Source of the DNA: Clostridiaceae bacterium
GTDB lineage: Bacteria; Bacillota; Clostridia; Lachnospirales; Lachnospiraceae
Length of the DNA stretch: 64,000 bases
Assembly (NCBI GenBank): GCA_910575435.1
Contig: CAJTGI010000003.1
Span: 124,001-188,000, forward strand
Direction: 5' to 3'
Positions within the stretch are counted from its first letter, which is position 1. Every line of letters starts with the position of its first letter. Both the position numbers and the translations under genes were made by a program. Shown piece after piece: positions 8,081-17,672 of this stretch. The notes under the pieces are model-generated. The model saw only the letters and a list, made by a program, of their open reading frames with translations, had not been told where the DNA came from and made no database searches.

Positions 8081-8936
8081 CCGCCAATCTGCTTGTCCTG
8101 TATGCCAGATTGATGTGGCAGGGTACGCCGTTGTTTTGGAATATGTTCTGTCTCTTCTGCTCGGTGTAATCGTTTCCCTGATTTGCTCTGATCTGCTCGT
8201 CAAGATTAATGAGGCAGATGGGAGAGTAGGAGTAGTCGTCAGCCAGGCTTTCATGTTCCTCGCTGGATGCGATTTGCCGGGTGATTCCGTTGATCACGAT
8301 GACCTCCCCTGACTTGCAGCCGGTGATTCTCATATGGCTCAGGGGGGTCAGATGACCTGGGAGATAGTCGGCATATTGGTCGCTGGAGATGTCGATATCC
8401 CCATCTTCCAGAGCTTGGATTTCGATTAAGTCCATATCCGTCTGGCCGATGCTGTCTGCATCATCGTACAGGAGGAAGGAGCCGCCGCTCCCCACTGTGG
8501 CCTCGTATGTCTGGAGACCGCTGCATGCCCAGGGGGAATCGCAGGTGACCTGGACTGTGGCGCCCACGCATTGGCCGGCGATTCCGTACCATTGGAGCTG
8601 CAGGGCGCAGTGGTAGTAGATGTGCTCGTAGTCCTGGGTCAGGAAGCGCAGGTATCGGTAGCCGTCCGTCCTCTCCAGCCATCTCTTGTAGTAGGCCTGT
8701 TCTGCCGGCGTAAACTCTTCCATGCTGCATTTAGCAATCTGGAAGGAGAATGAGATGGGATTCTCATAGTGGAATCCGTGCATGTTCCATCGGCTACTGG
8801 CCGAGGGCTTTGAGGTTTTGTATTCGATTTTGTTGTTGGAGGCATAGGTTCCGTTCTGACTATCGTCTATGGATACGATTTTGATGCCCGCATCCCTGGA
8901 AGATATGCCGTTAAATTCAAAATGTGTTGCTAGCAT
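8073..8936 (-). CDS. phage distal tail protein (Dit)
   Basis: The 287-residue product has the Dit/Sipho_tail pattern: an N-terminal 'HFEFNGISSRDAGIKIVSID' followed by a beta-rich ring domain ('ISFSFQIAKCSMEEFTPAEQAYYKRWL'), then a galectin-like C-terminal domain (about 135-287, starting near VQVTCDSPWA). Dit forms the hexameric ring between tail tube and hub. It lies between the tape measure/coiled-coil genes and Tal, the expected siphophage order. An AGGAGCG ribosome site precedes the ATG. Confidence 0.8.
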   Translation of the reverse strand: MLATHFEFNGISSRDAGIKIVSIDDSQNGTYASNNKIEYKTSKPSASSRWNMHGFHYENPISFSFQIAKCSMEEFTPAEQAYYKRWLERTDGYRYLRFLTQDYEHIYYHCALQLQWYGIAGQCVGATVQVTCDSPWACSGLQTYEATVGSGGSFLLYDDADSIGQTDMDLIEIQALEDGDIDISSDQYADYLPGHLTPLSHMRITGCKSGEVIVINGITRQIASSEEHESLADDYSYSPICLINLDEQIRANQGNDYTEQKRQNIFQNNGVPCHINLAYRTSRLAVV

Positions 8937-8965
8937 TGGTCGCTCCTTTCTAGGCGTTGTTCATG

Positions 8966-9226
8966 TCAGTGTTGCAGGAACTTCCTTTTGCCCGCTGTCC
9001 GAGCCGCCTTTCGCAGTTCGGACAGAAGTTCCAGAGTTTCCTGGAAGGTCTTTTGGTAATGCTCCCTGAGTTCCTGCAGTTCGATGAACAGTTCCCGGTT
9101 TGCCTTCTCATAATCCGCCACGTAATTCGCCACTTGGTCAGAGGAGAGGTATCGGGTGCGTTCCAGTTCCTCTCTCAGCCGAGCGTTTTCTTCCTGCAAT
9201 ATTTCTATTTTCTTTTGATTTGTCAT
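8966..9226 (-). CDS. small coiled-coil phage protein
   Basis: An 86-residue, highly charged protein predicted to be almost entirely coiled coil (KIEILQEENARLREELERT). It is preceded by GAGGTG 6 bases before the ATG and lies between the tape measure and Dit genes. No family was recognised. The position suggests a tail assembly or chaperone role, but that is inference. Confidence 0.6.
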   Translation of the reverse strand: MTNQKKIEILQEENARLREELERTRYLSSDQVANYVADYEKANRELFIELQELREHYQKTFQETLELLSELRKAARTAGKRKFLQH

Positions 9227-9242
9227 GATTTCACCTCATTTC

Positions 9243-9263
9243 AAGGTGAACAAGGTTCACCTT
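9243..9263 (-). promoter_or_regulatory. hairpin before the coiled-coil gene ribosome site
   Basis: AAGGTGAAC / GTTCACCTT forms a perfect 9-bp stem with a 3-base loop about 10 bases upstream of the GAGGTGAAA ribosome site of the coiled-coil gene. The stem contains a decoy copy of the same AAGGTGAA motif. It could modulate ribosome entry or end the tape-measure message; no T-run follows on the minus strand. Confidence 0.4.
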
Positions 9264-9353
9264 TTCTTTCTTAATAGGAAATTTCGCCACAGCGCAATCC
9301 CTTTTGTTTTCGAGCCTGGCAAAACTTCGTACCTTCTTTGTGTGACATGGTTT

Positions 9354-12300
9354 CTATCGTCTCATGTATGCGTTGGCATCTCCTGTCATGCCGCTGGTGG
9401 CCACATCCAGGATGGTGTTGCGCAGTTTGGGAGACTTCCTGGTTGCGTTCTGGAAGGCGGCCTCGAAGGATGCGAAGTCATGGATGTCGCTGCCGTCCAG
9501 ATGGATGTTCAAGCCGCCATAGACGTTGTTGCTTGGGGCGGCGTTGTTTCTGGGAACTAGGTTCCAGGTACTTAGCGGACGCTGGTTGTCCAACTTGCCA
9601 AAGGCATCTGTCAGGGCAAAGAGGTTCTGGGTGTCTACCGGGCTTAGGATGCCTTCCCCAGATTTTACGGTAACCCAGGCATCATCGCCGTTGTTTTCTG
9701 CAATGGTTGCCATTGTTTTTGAATCGATGACTCCCCCTTTTGAGAAACCGCCAATGCTCCATGTGGGCATACGGTTTTTTATAGAGGATTTTAATACGCC
9801 ATCGTATTGCTTGTCTAACGTTTCAATGGCTTTCTTTATCTTATTAGGATTGCTAGTATCAAACATTGGCTTTCCCGTGTCTACATTAACCAGTTCTTTG
9901 ACAAGTTCGTCAATCTTTTTTGCATTTTTTAAAGATAGATATTTATTGTATTTTTTTCCATGCTCATTTGCATACATCTGCGAGCCATATTCATATGCGG
10001 TCTCTTGTTCTTTATTATTTGCATATGGGCGTACCGTGGAGAAGATTTCAGCAATTTTCATTACCTTGTTATTATTGTTGGTTTTTCTTTTATTTTTTTC
10101 TTCCAGATTCTCTTTTTCTTTTATTTCTGCTTTTTTCTCATTTGCCAGATTTAATAGCTCATTAATTTCATTGGCGTAGGCATCTGTCTCCTCGAATTTG
10201 GAGAAACCTTTTGACGCATCCACGTTCCCTTTTTGATACGTCTTGAAAATATCTCTGGCACTTGCATTTCCCCCGGCATTCTGTATTCCTGAAAATATCT
10301 TCTGGGCGTTATCCAGCGAGCCGTACATGGTTTCGATATCTTTGTCGGAAAATCCTTTGGACTTCAACCATGCGGATGTTTTCTGGTATGCGGGGTCGCT
10401 TGCCTGTCCATTCGTTTCTACTGTGCCTTTTTTATCATCCGTGTTCATGACCTTAGTATTTTCACCATTTTTATATTCTGCATTGGCAGAGTTATTATAG
10501 TCTTTTACCGTATTGTCATATACGTCTCCAGCATTCGTCTTTCCTGTTGTGGCGAATAGATCCAGGTTCTCGCTTAGAACTTTTGACAGGTCAACACCTA
10601 TTTCTTTTGAGAGGTCTTGCAGGATTTTTGAAATGCTCGGTTCGCCCTTTCCAATGGAATCAATGATTCCTTGCAATAGATTATTGACATCCTTTAACTG
10701 GGCATCAATATGGTTCTGGAAGTCCTCTGCCATGTCGTCTAGGATTCGCTCCTGGTCTTCGATATACTTGTCGTATTCCGTGTCCTCCAGTTCGGACTTG
10801 GCATCCTCCAGTTGGACTTTCAGCTTCTGCAGGTCGGCACGCCCCTTTTCTGACATGTCCCCGCTCTTGGCGCTGATCTGCCGTTCCAGGGAGGCGATGT
10901 TCTTTGTCTGCTTTTCGATGTTTTTCTGGTATTCCCTGAGGTTGCTGGCATCGGAGAGGTTCTGCTTCACCTTGTCGATGGATTCGTTCAGGGCATCCAT
11001 CTCGGCGTTTAGTCCTTCCTCGATGAGAGATTTCATGCCGTCCCGGAGGGAGTAGATGGATTCTGCAGTATTTAAGGCATCGTCTCTGAGTTTCTGCATC
11101 CGCTCGTTATATTTTTCTATGGAAATGTTTCCGGCTTTGTATTGTTCAGTTAGGGCATCTATTTCCTCGTTGATTTTTTCAATTCGATCCGTGCTGTTCT
11201 CTATGCCGTAGACATTCAAGGCAAATGTGGCTGTTCCGGCATCCGTGAGCCTTCCGTCCTTGTCATACATGTCCTTGTAGCCGAAGATGCTCTTGTAGGC
11301 TTCTGCTTCGCTGTTTAGATGATCTATTGCCTGTTTGGCTGAATCTGCAATCGCCCAGTTGGCTTCTATGGCTTTCTGCTTGTACTGCTCGGCATTGATT
11401 TGTGCCTGTTCATATGCATCGGATGCATCATTTATGATCTGGATCGCATCGTACCACTCCTGGGAATTGATGAAATTGGGGTTGTCCCTCATCTGTTCGT
11501 AATATGTATTCCATGCATCATCAACTTCATTTTTCCGCTTTTTCTCTTCCTGCCCGGCAACGCTTGCCATCTGGTTGTAGAAATCGGCATTGACAGTCTT
11601 TCCTTTTGCTTCTGCCAGGGATGCCGCATTGTTCCACACCTGCATCTGGCGTGAGTTTCCGATAAGCCTGTTCTCATAATCCTCGGAAACGTTCTGGATT
11701 CTTTCCTTGGATTCCTCGTTGAGTTTCTGCTGCAATTCCAGTTGGAGCCTGTTCTTTTCTACGATGTTGCCTTCCTCGTCCGCAATCTTGATCAGGTTGC
11801 TATACTGCTTTCTTAGGCTGTCGGTCACGTTTTTGGCCAGTTTGTTCCTGTCCCTGTGGTTGGTGGTCATGGATGCCTGTGTCTTGTACAGGTTGTAGGA
11901 ATTCTCGCCTTCGTCTGCGAGGTTCTGGAGTTTCTCTATTTCAAGGTCTCGTATTTTCTTCTTTTGCTCAGCCTCCAGCTTTGCAACTTCCTCATTGTCT
12001 CTGTTGAGCTTTGCGATATCAATTTGATGGGAGTATAATTTTTTGGTCTGAGTGATTTCATTGTCAATATATTTATTCTTCTTTGACAGGTGAACCAGTT
12101 CTGCCCTGGCTGCATACTTGTCGATTTTTTTCTGTGTAAGGTCTGCCCTGTTCTGATGCTGCTGTATTTCATTGTCACGGATTTGCTTGCTGGCATCGAC
12201 TTTGTTTTGCCTTGCGGTGGATGCCTTGTCGTAGAGGTCGATGGCCGTCTGGATTTTATTTGCCTTCTCCTGGCCATATTTTTTTACAAGGCTGGAATAT

Positions 12301-15300
12301 GAACCCTTGATTTTGCCATTCTTGATGTTGCTCCGCAGTTTTTCATTGCTTTTGCCCTTGAAATTCTTCTTGACATAGTTATTTGCTCTGGATTGGTATT
12401 TGCTCTCTTGTCTGCCATAGGTAGATCTGAGTTTCCTGAGTATGCGGATTTGCTTTTCTAGGTTTGCATTCTCCTTCCTCACCATGGCAGAGGAGTCAAT
12501 CTTCTTCATGGATGCGGCGATGGCATCATAGCGTTTCTGCGTCTCTGAAAGTTTGTTGTTTAGGACGGTGATTTTGCGGTCCATCCAGTTGATTTCCTGC
12601 TTGGGTTCCTTGACTGGCTTAGGTTCATCTGTGGCTATGTTCCTGTTGCTTTGGTTATTTTTGTTGCCTGAATTTCCCTTGTCGCCTGACTTGCCCCTGC
12701 TGCCTGATGTGTCAGTTTTTTGATTTGCCCCTGTTATTTTCTTGGCTTCCTTTGCAAGATATTTTTCCTTCTCCTTCTGTGCCTTTTTTGTGGCTTCTGA
12801 TATGCCCATTCCATTGCTCTTGGCCAGTTCGGAGCGTATGGTATCATTGAATATTTCGTCACCTTTTGCATTGATTTCCTTGAATTTTGCTTCGTCAAGT
12901 TCCTTGATGAAATCTTTTAAGGCACGAATTTTGTCGCCCATATCCAGTTTGCTGTTGTTCAGTATGTTTTGCTGGAGATATAGGTCTAGGAGACCGTTTT
13001 TGGCATCTTCTGTGGCTGATAGATATTCATTCTGGTTAAGGATTTCGTCTAATGTCACATCGGATAAATCTTTTCCCTCTTTTTTTGCTATCTGCTTCAT
13101 TAGGGAGAGTGACTCCACCTTTTTGTTCAATATGTCAGTGGTAATGGCATGGGCATTGGTAATTCCCATGTCTGTCAGCATGTCATCGTAAAAATCTTGG
13201 TTTGTCTCATCCAGTTGAGATAGAAAATTATTGCTGTTGATAAAAGAGGTTGCCAGATCATCCTGGGCGCTCTTTAAGCCGGCTAAGGGGGTGTTGGCAT
13301 CTTCTGCCGCCTCTTTGTAGCGCTTCCATACATCTAAATCACTCTCATCCCAGCTTTCCACATCAAGGGCAGAGTACATGGAGTTTAGCGTTTTTTCGCT
13401 GACACGGTTATCCTTTGCATTTTCTTTTTCGCTGTATGCATCACTGATGGTGTTGATGCCTTTCCTCATGGTTTTTAATTGCGTGGATTTGTTTACCATT
13501 GCATTGATTTTTTGTGATGCAAGTTCTGCATTTCCACCAACGGATTTGAGGATGGCGGCGTATTTCTCATTGCTTGCAAGGACCTCTGGCGTGAGTTTCC
13601 CGGTATTTGCATATTTCAGAAGTTTTTCTTTGTCCTTTTTCTGCGTATCTTTCCATGCTTGGTCGAAGAGTTTGCCATTTTCTTGGGAAGGGGGTTTTCT
13701 TAGTTCTTGAAGTCCGGCGTTGAGATCGCCTATAGATGTTTTTTCAGAGAACCCCTTGTCTTTCAATCTTTTTAATTCTTGTTCCTGTACGTTGTGGCTT
13801 TCTGCCCAAGAAAGTAATTCTGTTTCTCGCTCACTGTTATATACATTCTCTCCCCGAACTCTTTTTGTGACATTAAAGGACTCATTGAGTTGTTTCTTAT
13901 AGTTATCATAATTTGTGTCTACTTGATTAAATCCATAGGATTTCTTGAGGTGATCAATCTGTTCGTCCGTAGCCTTTCCGTCATACAATGTATCGGCAAT
14001 GGTCTTGATATACCCATCGGCCTGCTTTTTTGCCGTTGCTGGGTCCAAGGCATCCGCATCCATGGAAAATAGGCTTTTGAATGCGTTTGCTACGCCGCCT
14101 TTATTTTCTTTGATCTTATCTACGATGCCTGCAACCCAGGTCTCTACTTCAATTTGATTGGTTAAGTCGATGCCCAGGCCGGTCAGCACATCGTAATTCA
14201 TTCCGGTGAGGGAAGCGGACAGGGCATTTCTTGTGCCTTCATCTTCGATTGCCCAATAATCATCATCAGCCAAAAGCATATTGGACATGCCGGATGTGAC
14301 ATTCTTTGCCTTTCCTTCCAGCGTCTGATTTAGCCCAGAGATTTTTTGTGTCACCATTTCCTGAAGATGCTCGTATTCATCGGAATCCATGCTGTCTACT
14401 TTGTCAACATCGATATCGAACATGTCTTCAATCAAGTTGGCTTTCTTACTGTCGCCCATACGGACATCTCCCAGGATTTCGGACCAGTCTTCTTTTTTGC
14501 TGTTTTGTAATTTATTTAGAATATTAAGTTGCTCTCGCTCAGAAAATTCATCTTCTGCGCCAAAGAGTTCGCTACCGAAATCTGCATGATTTCCGTGGTT
14601 GAGAACACGCTGCCGCGTTGAGAACATCCAGCCATAAATATTTGAATTTGTAATCAATCTGTTTACAGTATCTCTCCAGTGGTTTTGAAATCCATAGGTA
14701 TGATCGTCATTGCTGTTGTCAAAATCTTCCAGCACATCTTGGTAAGTATTGCCTTTTTCATCTCCTTTTCGGAGATAGCCTTGGGCGCTGGTCTGGATAT
14801 ATTTCTGGTATTCCTTTGTAGCATCCTGCAATTTGCCGCCGGCAAAGCCGATTTTTTCCCCCTGCTCGTTGAACAGGGTATTGAGGGTGGGCATCAATTC
14901 TGAAAGTTCGCCAACCGTCTGCTTGTATTCTTCGTATTGGCTGTCGGTCAGAGAGATGTTTTGCCCCATATTGCTGACGCCTTGGGAGAGTTCATTGTAT
15001 CTTGCGGCAAGCATCCCTATTTCATCATATCCCTGCGCCATGGAGGCTTGGGAATTTCTCAGGGAGTTTGCCATGTTTTCTGCATTTTCTGCCTCTTTCC
15101 GTTCTTTCTCATTCAGGGAGGTGAAAAGATTTGTGGCGGCACCCATGATGGCATCTGTCACCATGCCAATTCCGGCAGAGGCCAGAGATTTGCCAAAATC
15201 TTTTACCAGGTTTGTTACTATGGAATTTGCTTTGAGAGAAATCTTTGAAAGGTTTGATGTTTCTGTGGTAGTTTTCTTTAAATGCTCTCGATATTGTCCC

Positions 15301-15530
15301 ATCATGTTGCCGGATAATTCTGCCGTTTGCAAAAAATCAGACAGATTCTTTTTGGCATCTTTGGATACATTGGAAAGTTTTGATACGTCCTCAATGATGG
15401 ATGGACGAAATAATTCTGCATTTTCTTTATTTCCATTGTAGAAATCCCTGGCAATGGAAGAGAGGAATTTATTTATTTCTTTCGTTTCTCGCAGTGATTG
15501 AAACAATGTACTAAGATTTTTATTTGCCAT
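9354..15530 (-). CDS. phage tail tape measure protein
   Basis: This 2,058-residue protein is by far the largest gene in the element and precedes Dit and Tal, the classical tape-measure position. The N-terminus contains a hydrophobic stretch (about residues 112-138, LASAGIGMVTDAIMGAATNL), followed by long alpha-helical, Lys/Glu/Asn/Gln-rich coiled coil through about residue 1700 and a mixed C-terminal domain ('FSKGGVIDSKTMATIAENNGDDAWVTVKSGEGILSP', a segment often seen at tape-measure C-termini). It determines tail length and is threaded through the tube. At about 0.15 nm per residue it implies a non-contractile tail of about 300 nm. AAAAGGAG lies upstream of the ATG. Confidence 0.9.
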   Translation of the reverse strand: MANKNLSTLFQSLRETKEINKFLSSIARDFYNGNKENAELFRPSIIEDVSKLSNVSKDAKKNLSDFLQTAELSGNMMGQYREHLKKTTTETSNLSKISLKANSIVTNLVKDFGKSLASAGIGMVTDAIMGAATNLFTSLNEKERKEAENAENMANSLRNSQASMAQGYDEIGMLAARYNELSQGVSNMGQNISLTDSQYEEYKQTVGELSELMPTLNTLFNEQGEKIGFAGGKLQDATKEYQKYIQTSAQGYLRKGDEKGNTYQDVLEDFDNSNDDHTYGFQNHWRDTVNRLITNSNIYGWMFSTRQRVLNHGNHADFGSELFGAEDEFSEREQLNILNKLQNSKKEDWSEILGDVRMGDSKKANLIEDMFDIDVDKVDSMDSDEYEHLQEMVTQKISGLNQTLEGKAKNVTSGMSNMLLADDDYWAIEDEGTRNALSASLTGMNYDVLTGLGIDLTNQIEVETWVAGIVDKIKENKGGVANAFKSLFSMDADALDPATAKKQADGYIKTIADTLYDGKATDEQIDHLKKSYGFNQVDTNYDNYKKQLNESFNVTKRVRGENVYNSERETELLSWAESHNVQEQELKRLKDKGFSEKTSIGDLNAGLQELRKPPSQENGKLFDQAWKDTQKKDKEKLLKYANTGKLTPEVLASNEKYAAILKSVGGNAELASQKINAMVNKSTQLKTMRKGINTISDAYSEKENAKDNRVSEKTLNSMYSALDVESWDESDLDVWKRYKEAAEDANTPLAGLKSAQDDLATSFINSNNFLSQLDETNQDFYDDMLTDMGITNAHAITTDILNKKVESLSLMKQIAKKEGKDLSDVTLDEILNQNEYLSATEDAKNGLLDLYLQQNILNNSKLDMGDKIRALKDFIKELDEAKFKEINAKGDEIFNDTIRSELAKSNGMGISEATKKAQKEKEKYLAKEAKKITGANQKTDTSGSRGKSGDKGNSGNKNNQSNRNIATDEPKPVKEPKQEINWMDRKITVLNNKLSETQKRYDAIAASMKKIDSSAMVRKENANLEKQIRILRKLRSTYGRQESKYQSRANNYVKKNFKGKSNEKLRSNIKNGKIKGSYSSLVKKYGQEKANKIQTAIDLYDKASTARQNKVDASKQIRDNEIQQHQNRADLTQKKIDKYAARAELVHLSKKNKYIDNEITQTKKLYSHQIDIAKLNRDNEEVAKLEAEQKKKIRDLEIEKLQNLADEGENSYNLYKTQASMTTNHRDRNKLAKNVTDSLRKQYSNLIKIADEEGNIVEKNRLQLELQQKLNEESKERIQNVSEDYENRLIGNSRQMQVWNNAASLAEAKGKTVNADFYNQMASVAGQEEKKRKNEVDDAWNTYYEQMRDNPNFINSQEWYDAIQIINDASDAYEQAQINAEQYKQKAIEANWAIADSAKQAIDHLNSEAEAYKSIFGYKDMYDKDGRLTDAGTATFALNVYGIENSTDRIEKINEEIDALTEQYKAGNISIEKYNERMQKLRDDALNTAESIYSLRDGMKSLIEEGLNAEMDALNESIDKVKQNLSDASNLREYQKNIEKQTKNIASLERQISAKSGDMSEKGRADLQKLKVQLEDAKSELEDTEYDKYIEDQERILDDMAEDFQNHIDAQLKDVNNLLQGIIDSIGKGEPSISKILQDLSKEIGVDLSKVLSENLDLFATTGKTNAGDVYDNTVKDYNNSANAEYKNGENTKVMNTDDKKGTVETNGQASDPAYQKTSAWLKSKGFSDKDIETMYGSLDNAQKIFSGIQNAGGNASARDIFKTYQKGNVDASKGFSKFEETDAYANEINELLNLANEKKAEIKEKENLEEKNKRKTNNNNKVMKIAEIFSTVRPYANNKEQETAYEYGSQMYANEHGKKYNKYLSLKNAKKIDELVKELVNVDTGKPMFDTSNPNKIKKAIETLDKQYDGVLKSSIKNRMPTWSIGGFSKGGVIDSKTMATIAENNGDDAWVTVKSGEGILSPVDTQNLFALTDAFGKLDNQRPLSTWNLVPRNNAAPSNNVYGGLNIHLDGSDIHDFASFEAAFQNATRKSPKLRNTILDVATSGMTGDANAYMRR

Positions 15531-15548
15531 GTGATTACATTCTCCTTT

Positions 15549-15941
15549 TTATATTTTGCTTTCCATCAAGGGATACAATGCAAGGAGTATCTTCGCATCC
15601 AGATTCTTTGAAAATACATCCTTCGGCTCCAGCGGTTCCAATGCCACCGATATCTCGCTGTCCAGAATGGGAATCAGGTCATCGTGGAATTTCTGGACGG
15701 CCTGGCTGTCCTCCGGCGGGATGGAGATTTCCCCATCCTCCCCGGGCTTGCCGTATTCCTTGATCTTTTCATTGCGGATTAGGTTGAAGTTTGACACATG
15801 CCGCTCCAGTTCCTTCAGGATTCCCAGAATCTTGAATTGGAAGAGGGCATCCATGCCGCTACTGGAATGGCTGTTGAGAATCTTCTCCAATGCATTGTTG
15901 ATAAGTAATAAGTCGCTTAATTTCAGTTTGATTTCTTTCAA
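15549..15941 (-). CDS. small phage protein upstream of tape measure
   Basis: A 130-residue acidic helical protein starting at a TTG codon; AGGAGG sits 7 bases upstream and no ATG is available. The start 'KLSDLLLINNALEKI' recalls DUF1617-type phage proteins, but I cannot confirm this. It lies between the membrane coiled-coil protein and the tape measure; a tail-assembly role is possible. Confidence 0.6.
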   Translation of the reverse strand: MKEIKLKLSDLLLINNALEKILNSHSSSGMDALFQFKILGILKELERHVSNFNLIRNEKIKEYGKPGEDGEISIPPEDSQAVQKFHDDLIPILDSEISVALEPLEPKDVFSKNLDAKILLALYPLMESKI

Positions 15942-15962
15942 GATATTCCTCCTTTTCTTTCG

Positions 15963-16472
15963 TCAGAATCCGCTCTTTAGCTTCTCCCGATAAGAGTCAT
16001 TGACGATCTGCATGGAGATTTCCACCTCTCCATTTGATATGTTCTCCCTCTCTATGATTTCCTCGTAATCCTCATAGGTGTGGATGCAGTGTATGTAGCA
16101 TTCCTTGCTAATATTAATTCCGTTAGATATGTTGTCCGCCACGCCGATGATTTCCCAGCGCATGTCGTTAATCTCTTTTTTGATGAGCATTTCAGTGAGT
16201 TGCTTTAATTCCCGCTTAATCATTTCATCATGCCGGATGGATTGCCTGACGGCTTCCTCGTGCTTTGCTGACAATTCTTTGATTGCCCTGGCATTCTGCA
16301 AGGTGATTTCATGGTCTTCATTCCTTTTGGCAATCCAGGAAACCGGCTTGCCAATCATCTCAGAAAACTTGCCGATCATGGCAGCCAGGGAGATGGTGCC
16401 GGACATCAGGATGAACAGGCTGAAAATGAGAGAGGAGAGATCTAGTTCCAGCACATTGGCGATTGCATCCAT
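15963..16472 (-). CDS. phage membrane-anchored coiled-coil protein
   Basis: The 169-residue product has one N-terminal transmembrane segment (about residues 13-33, LSSLIFSLFILMSGTISLAAMIG), a charged helical linker (about 45-100) and a C-terminal domain around 'INDMRWEIIGVADNISNGINISKECY'. That C-terminal pattern recurs in Clostridia phages next to lysis genes; no biochemical role is known to me. It follows the endolysin by 11 bases with a strong AAGGAGG site. An accessory lysis or spanin-like role is plausible but unproven. Confidence 0.6.
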   Translation of the reverse strand: MDAIANVLELDLSSLIFSLFILMSGTISLAAMIGKFSEMIGKPVSWIAKRNEDHEITLQNARAIKELSAKHEEAVRQSIRHDEMIKRELKQLTEMLIKKEINDMRWEIIGVADNISNGINISKECYIHCIHTYEDYEEIIERENISNGEVEISMQIVNDSYREKLKSGF

Positions 16473-16483
16473 GGCGCACCTCC

Positions 16484-17191
16484 TTACATGTCTGTCAATT
16501 TGCTCAGGGCGATCCAGCGGGAACGCCCTCTGGCATCCCTGCCTTTCAGCCGTCCCCAGTTTCCGGAGATCTTCTCAATGGTGATAGTTTTCCCAGGCAT
16601 TATGGTGCCAATCTTGTTTGTAGGAGTCACCTTTCCGGAGGACCTGATTGCCGCTTTCTTGGAAACTTTTGCCTGGAATTGGCAGCTTTTGGTGAGGAAG
16701 GCGTGGAGCCTGTTCCACTTTTTGTTATTCTTTCCTGTCATGGGGCCGGGACAGTTTTTTCCATTCACATCCCAGTGGCGGATAATGGTTTTGGCGCCTG
16801 GGCATTTCTTCTGAATCTGCTTCACCAGTTCTCTTGTGGAGAGCATCTGTTTCAGATTGGTATCTTTCAGGCAGTCGCAGAGCTCGATGGAGATGGAATT
16901 GGCATTGGTGCATGTTCCATAGTATGCTCCCGCACCGTCCTTTTTTGTGAAAAAGCCTCCCACCGACCAGGCGGTGTGGCGCATGGCGATGGATTTGTAT
17001 ACGGTGCCCTTCTTGTCTACGAAGAAATGGGCCCCTGCATTTCTGATATTGGAATGGGCGAAGTAATTTGCGTTTGCCTGGGCGGTATCTCCTGCATTTC
17101 CTGTATAATGGATTACAATATATCGGATATCCTTTAGGCTTCTTTTTCCTCCATAGCTGATTGGCCTTGCCAAAATTTTCTTGATATTCAT
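16484..17191 (-). CDS. N-acetylmuramoyl-L-alanine amidase endolysin
   Basis: The 235-residue product has an Amidase_2 domain (about residues 15-165) that cleaves the lactyl-L-alanine amide bond of peptidoglycan. Visible zinc and catalytic elements are H28 in 'VIHYTGN', a 'HTAWSVGG' segment and the 'IIRHWDVNGKNCPGP' motif holding the second His and the Cys ligand. The C-terminal about 65 residues form an SH3-like wall-binding domain ('AIRSSGKVTPTNKIGTI', 'GNWGRLK'). It has no signal peptide, so release depends on the holin encoded 12 bases upstream. AAGGAG precedes the ATG. Confidence 0.9.
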   Translation of the reverse strand: MNIKKILARPISYGGKRSLKDIRYIVIHYTGNAGDTAQANANYFAHSNIRNAGAHFFVDKKGTVYKSIAMRHTAWSVGGFFTKKDGAGAYYGTCTNANSISIELCDCLKDTNLKQMLSTRELVKQIQKKCPGAKTIIRHWDVNGKNCPGPMTGKNNKKWNRLHAFLTKSCQFQAKVSKKAAIRSSGKVTPTNKIGTIMPGKTITIEKISGNWGRLKGRDARGRSRWIALSKLTDM

Positions 17192-17203
17192 TTCGTCATC
17201 TCC

Positions 17204-17476
17204 TTATTTTTTCGGTGTTTGATAGGTCATTGCGCCGGGGGAATCCCCCGCTCCCCTGGTGGTGGGGTCGTTTACCGCATTCCATAAGGATACGGCCATG
17301 AGGCATAGCACGTAGGGGTTTTTCCCTGCGCTTATCATCAGGTCCCACAGTGCGTTCCAGGTGGTCAGGTCTTGCACCGTCAACCCAGCATAGGCTAGGA
17401 GGGGCGTGAACATGGCCAAAAGCACCTGGAGGATGAACAGGGGATTTTTTAACCGTACTTTTAGATTGATTTTCAT
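17204..17476 (-). CDS. phi-LC3-family holin
   Basis: A 90-residue protein starting 'MKINLKVRLKNPLFILQVL', the hallmark of the phi-LC3 (Phage_holin_1) family, with two predicted transmembrane segments (about residues 12-30 and 50-66) and a 'NDPTTRG...DS' segment conserved in the family. It permeabilises the membrane to release the amidase. ATAAGGAG precedes the ATG; just ahead of this is an intrinsic terminator (17497-17549). A longer overlapping frame lacks these features and was ignored. Confidence 0.9.
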   Translation of the reverse strand: MKINLKVRLKNPLFILQVLLAMFTPLLAYAGLTVQDLTTWNALWDLMISAGKNPYVLCLMAVSLWNAVNDPTTRGAGDSPGAMTYQTPKK

Positions 17477-17496
17477 AGGCAGTTCTCCTTATATAA

Positions 17497-17549
17497 GAAA
17501 AAAATGGGTAAGCGATACCAATCAAATAGATTGCGTACCACTTACCCAT
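17497..17549 (-). terminator. intrinsic terminator immediately upstream of holin
   Basis: Reading the minus strand, ATGGGTAAG (17549-17541) and its partner CTTACCCAT (17512-17504) form a long stem extended by GGTACGC/GGTATCGC partial pairing, followed at once by a run of seven T. The holin ribosome site lies 11 bases further on. This would separate lysis and downstream tail genes from upstream transcription unless read through. Confidence 0.7.
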
Positions 17550-17672
17550 ATTCATCTCGTGATGAGATAGATGGGGCGCCAGGAATGATATCCATGGCAT
17601 CGGTGGAGCATCTATCTCGGGAGGGATTTGCTGTGAGCAGCAGTTAGCCAGTTGCTATCACGGCAGCAAGAA

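Noticed and set aside
17196-17600. 134-codon frame overlapping the holin
   Set aside because: It runs in another frame through the terminator and holin, has no family features and lacks the conserved holin start.
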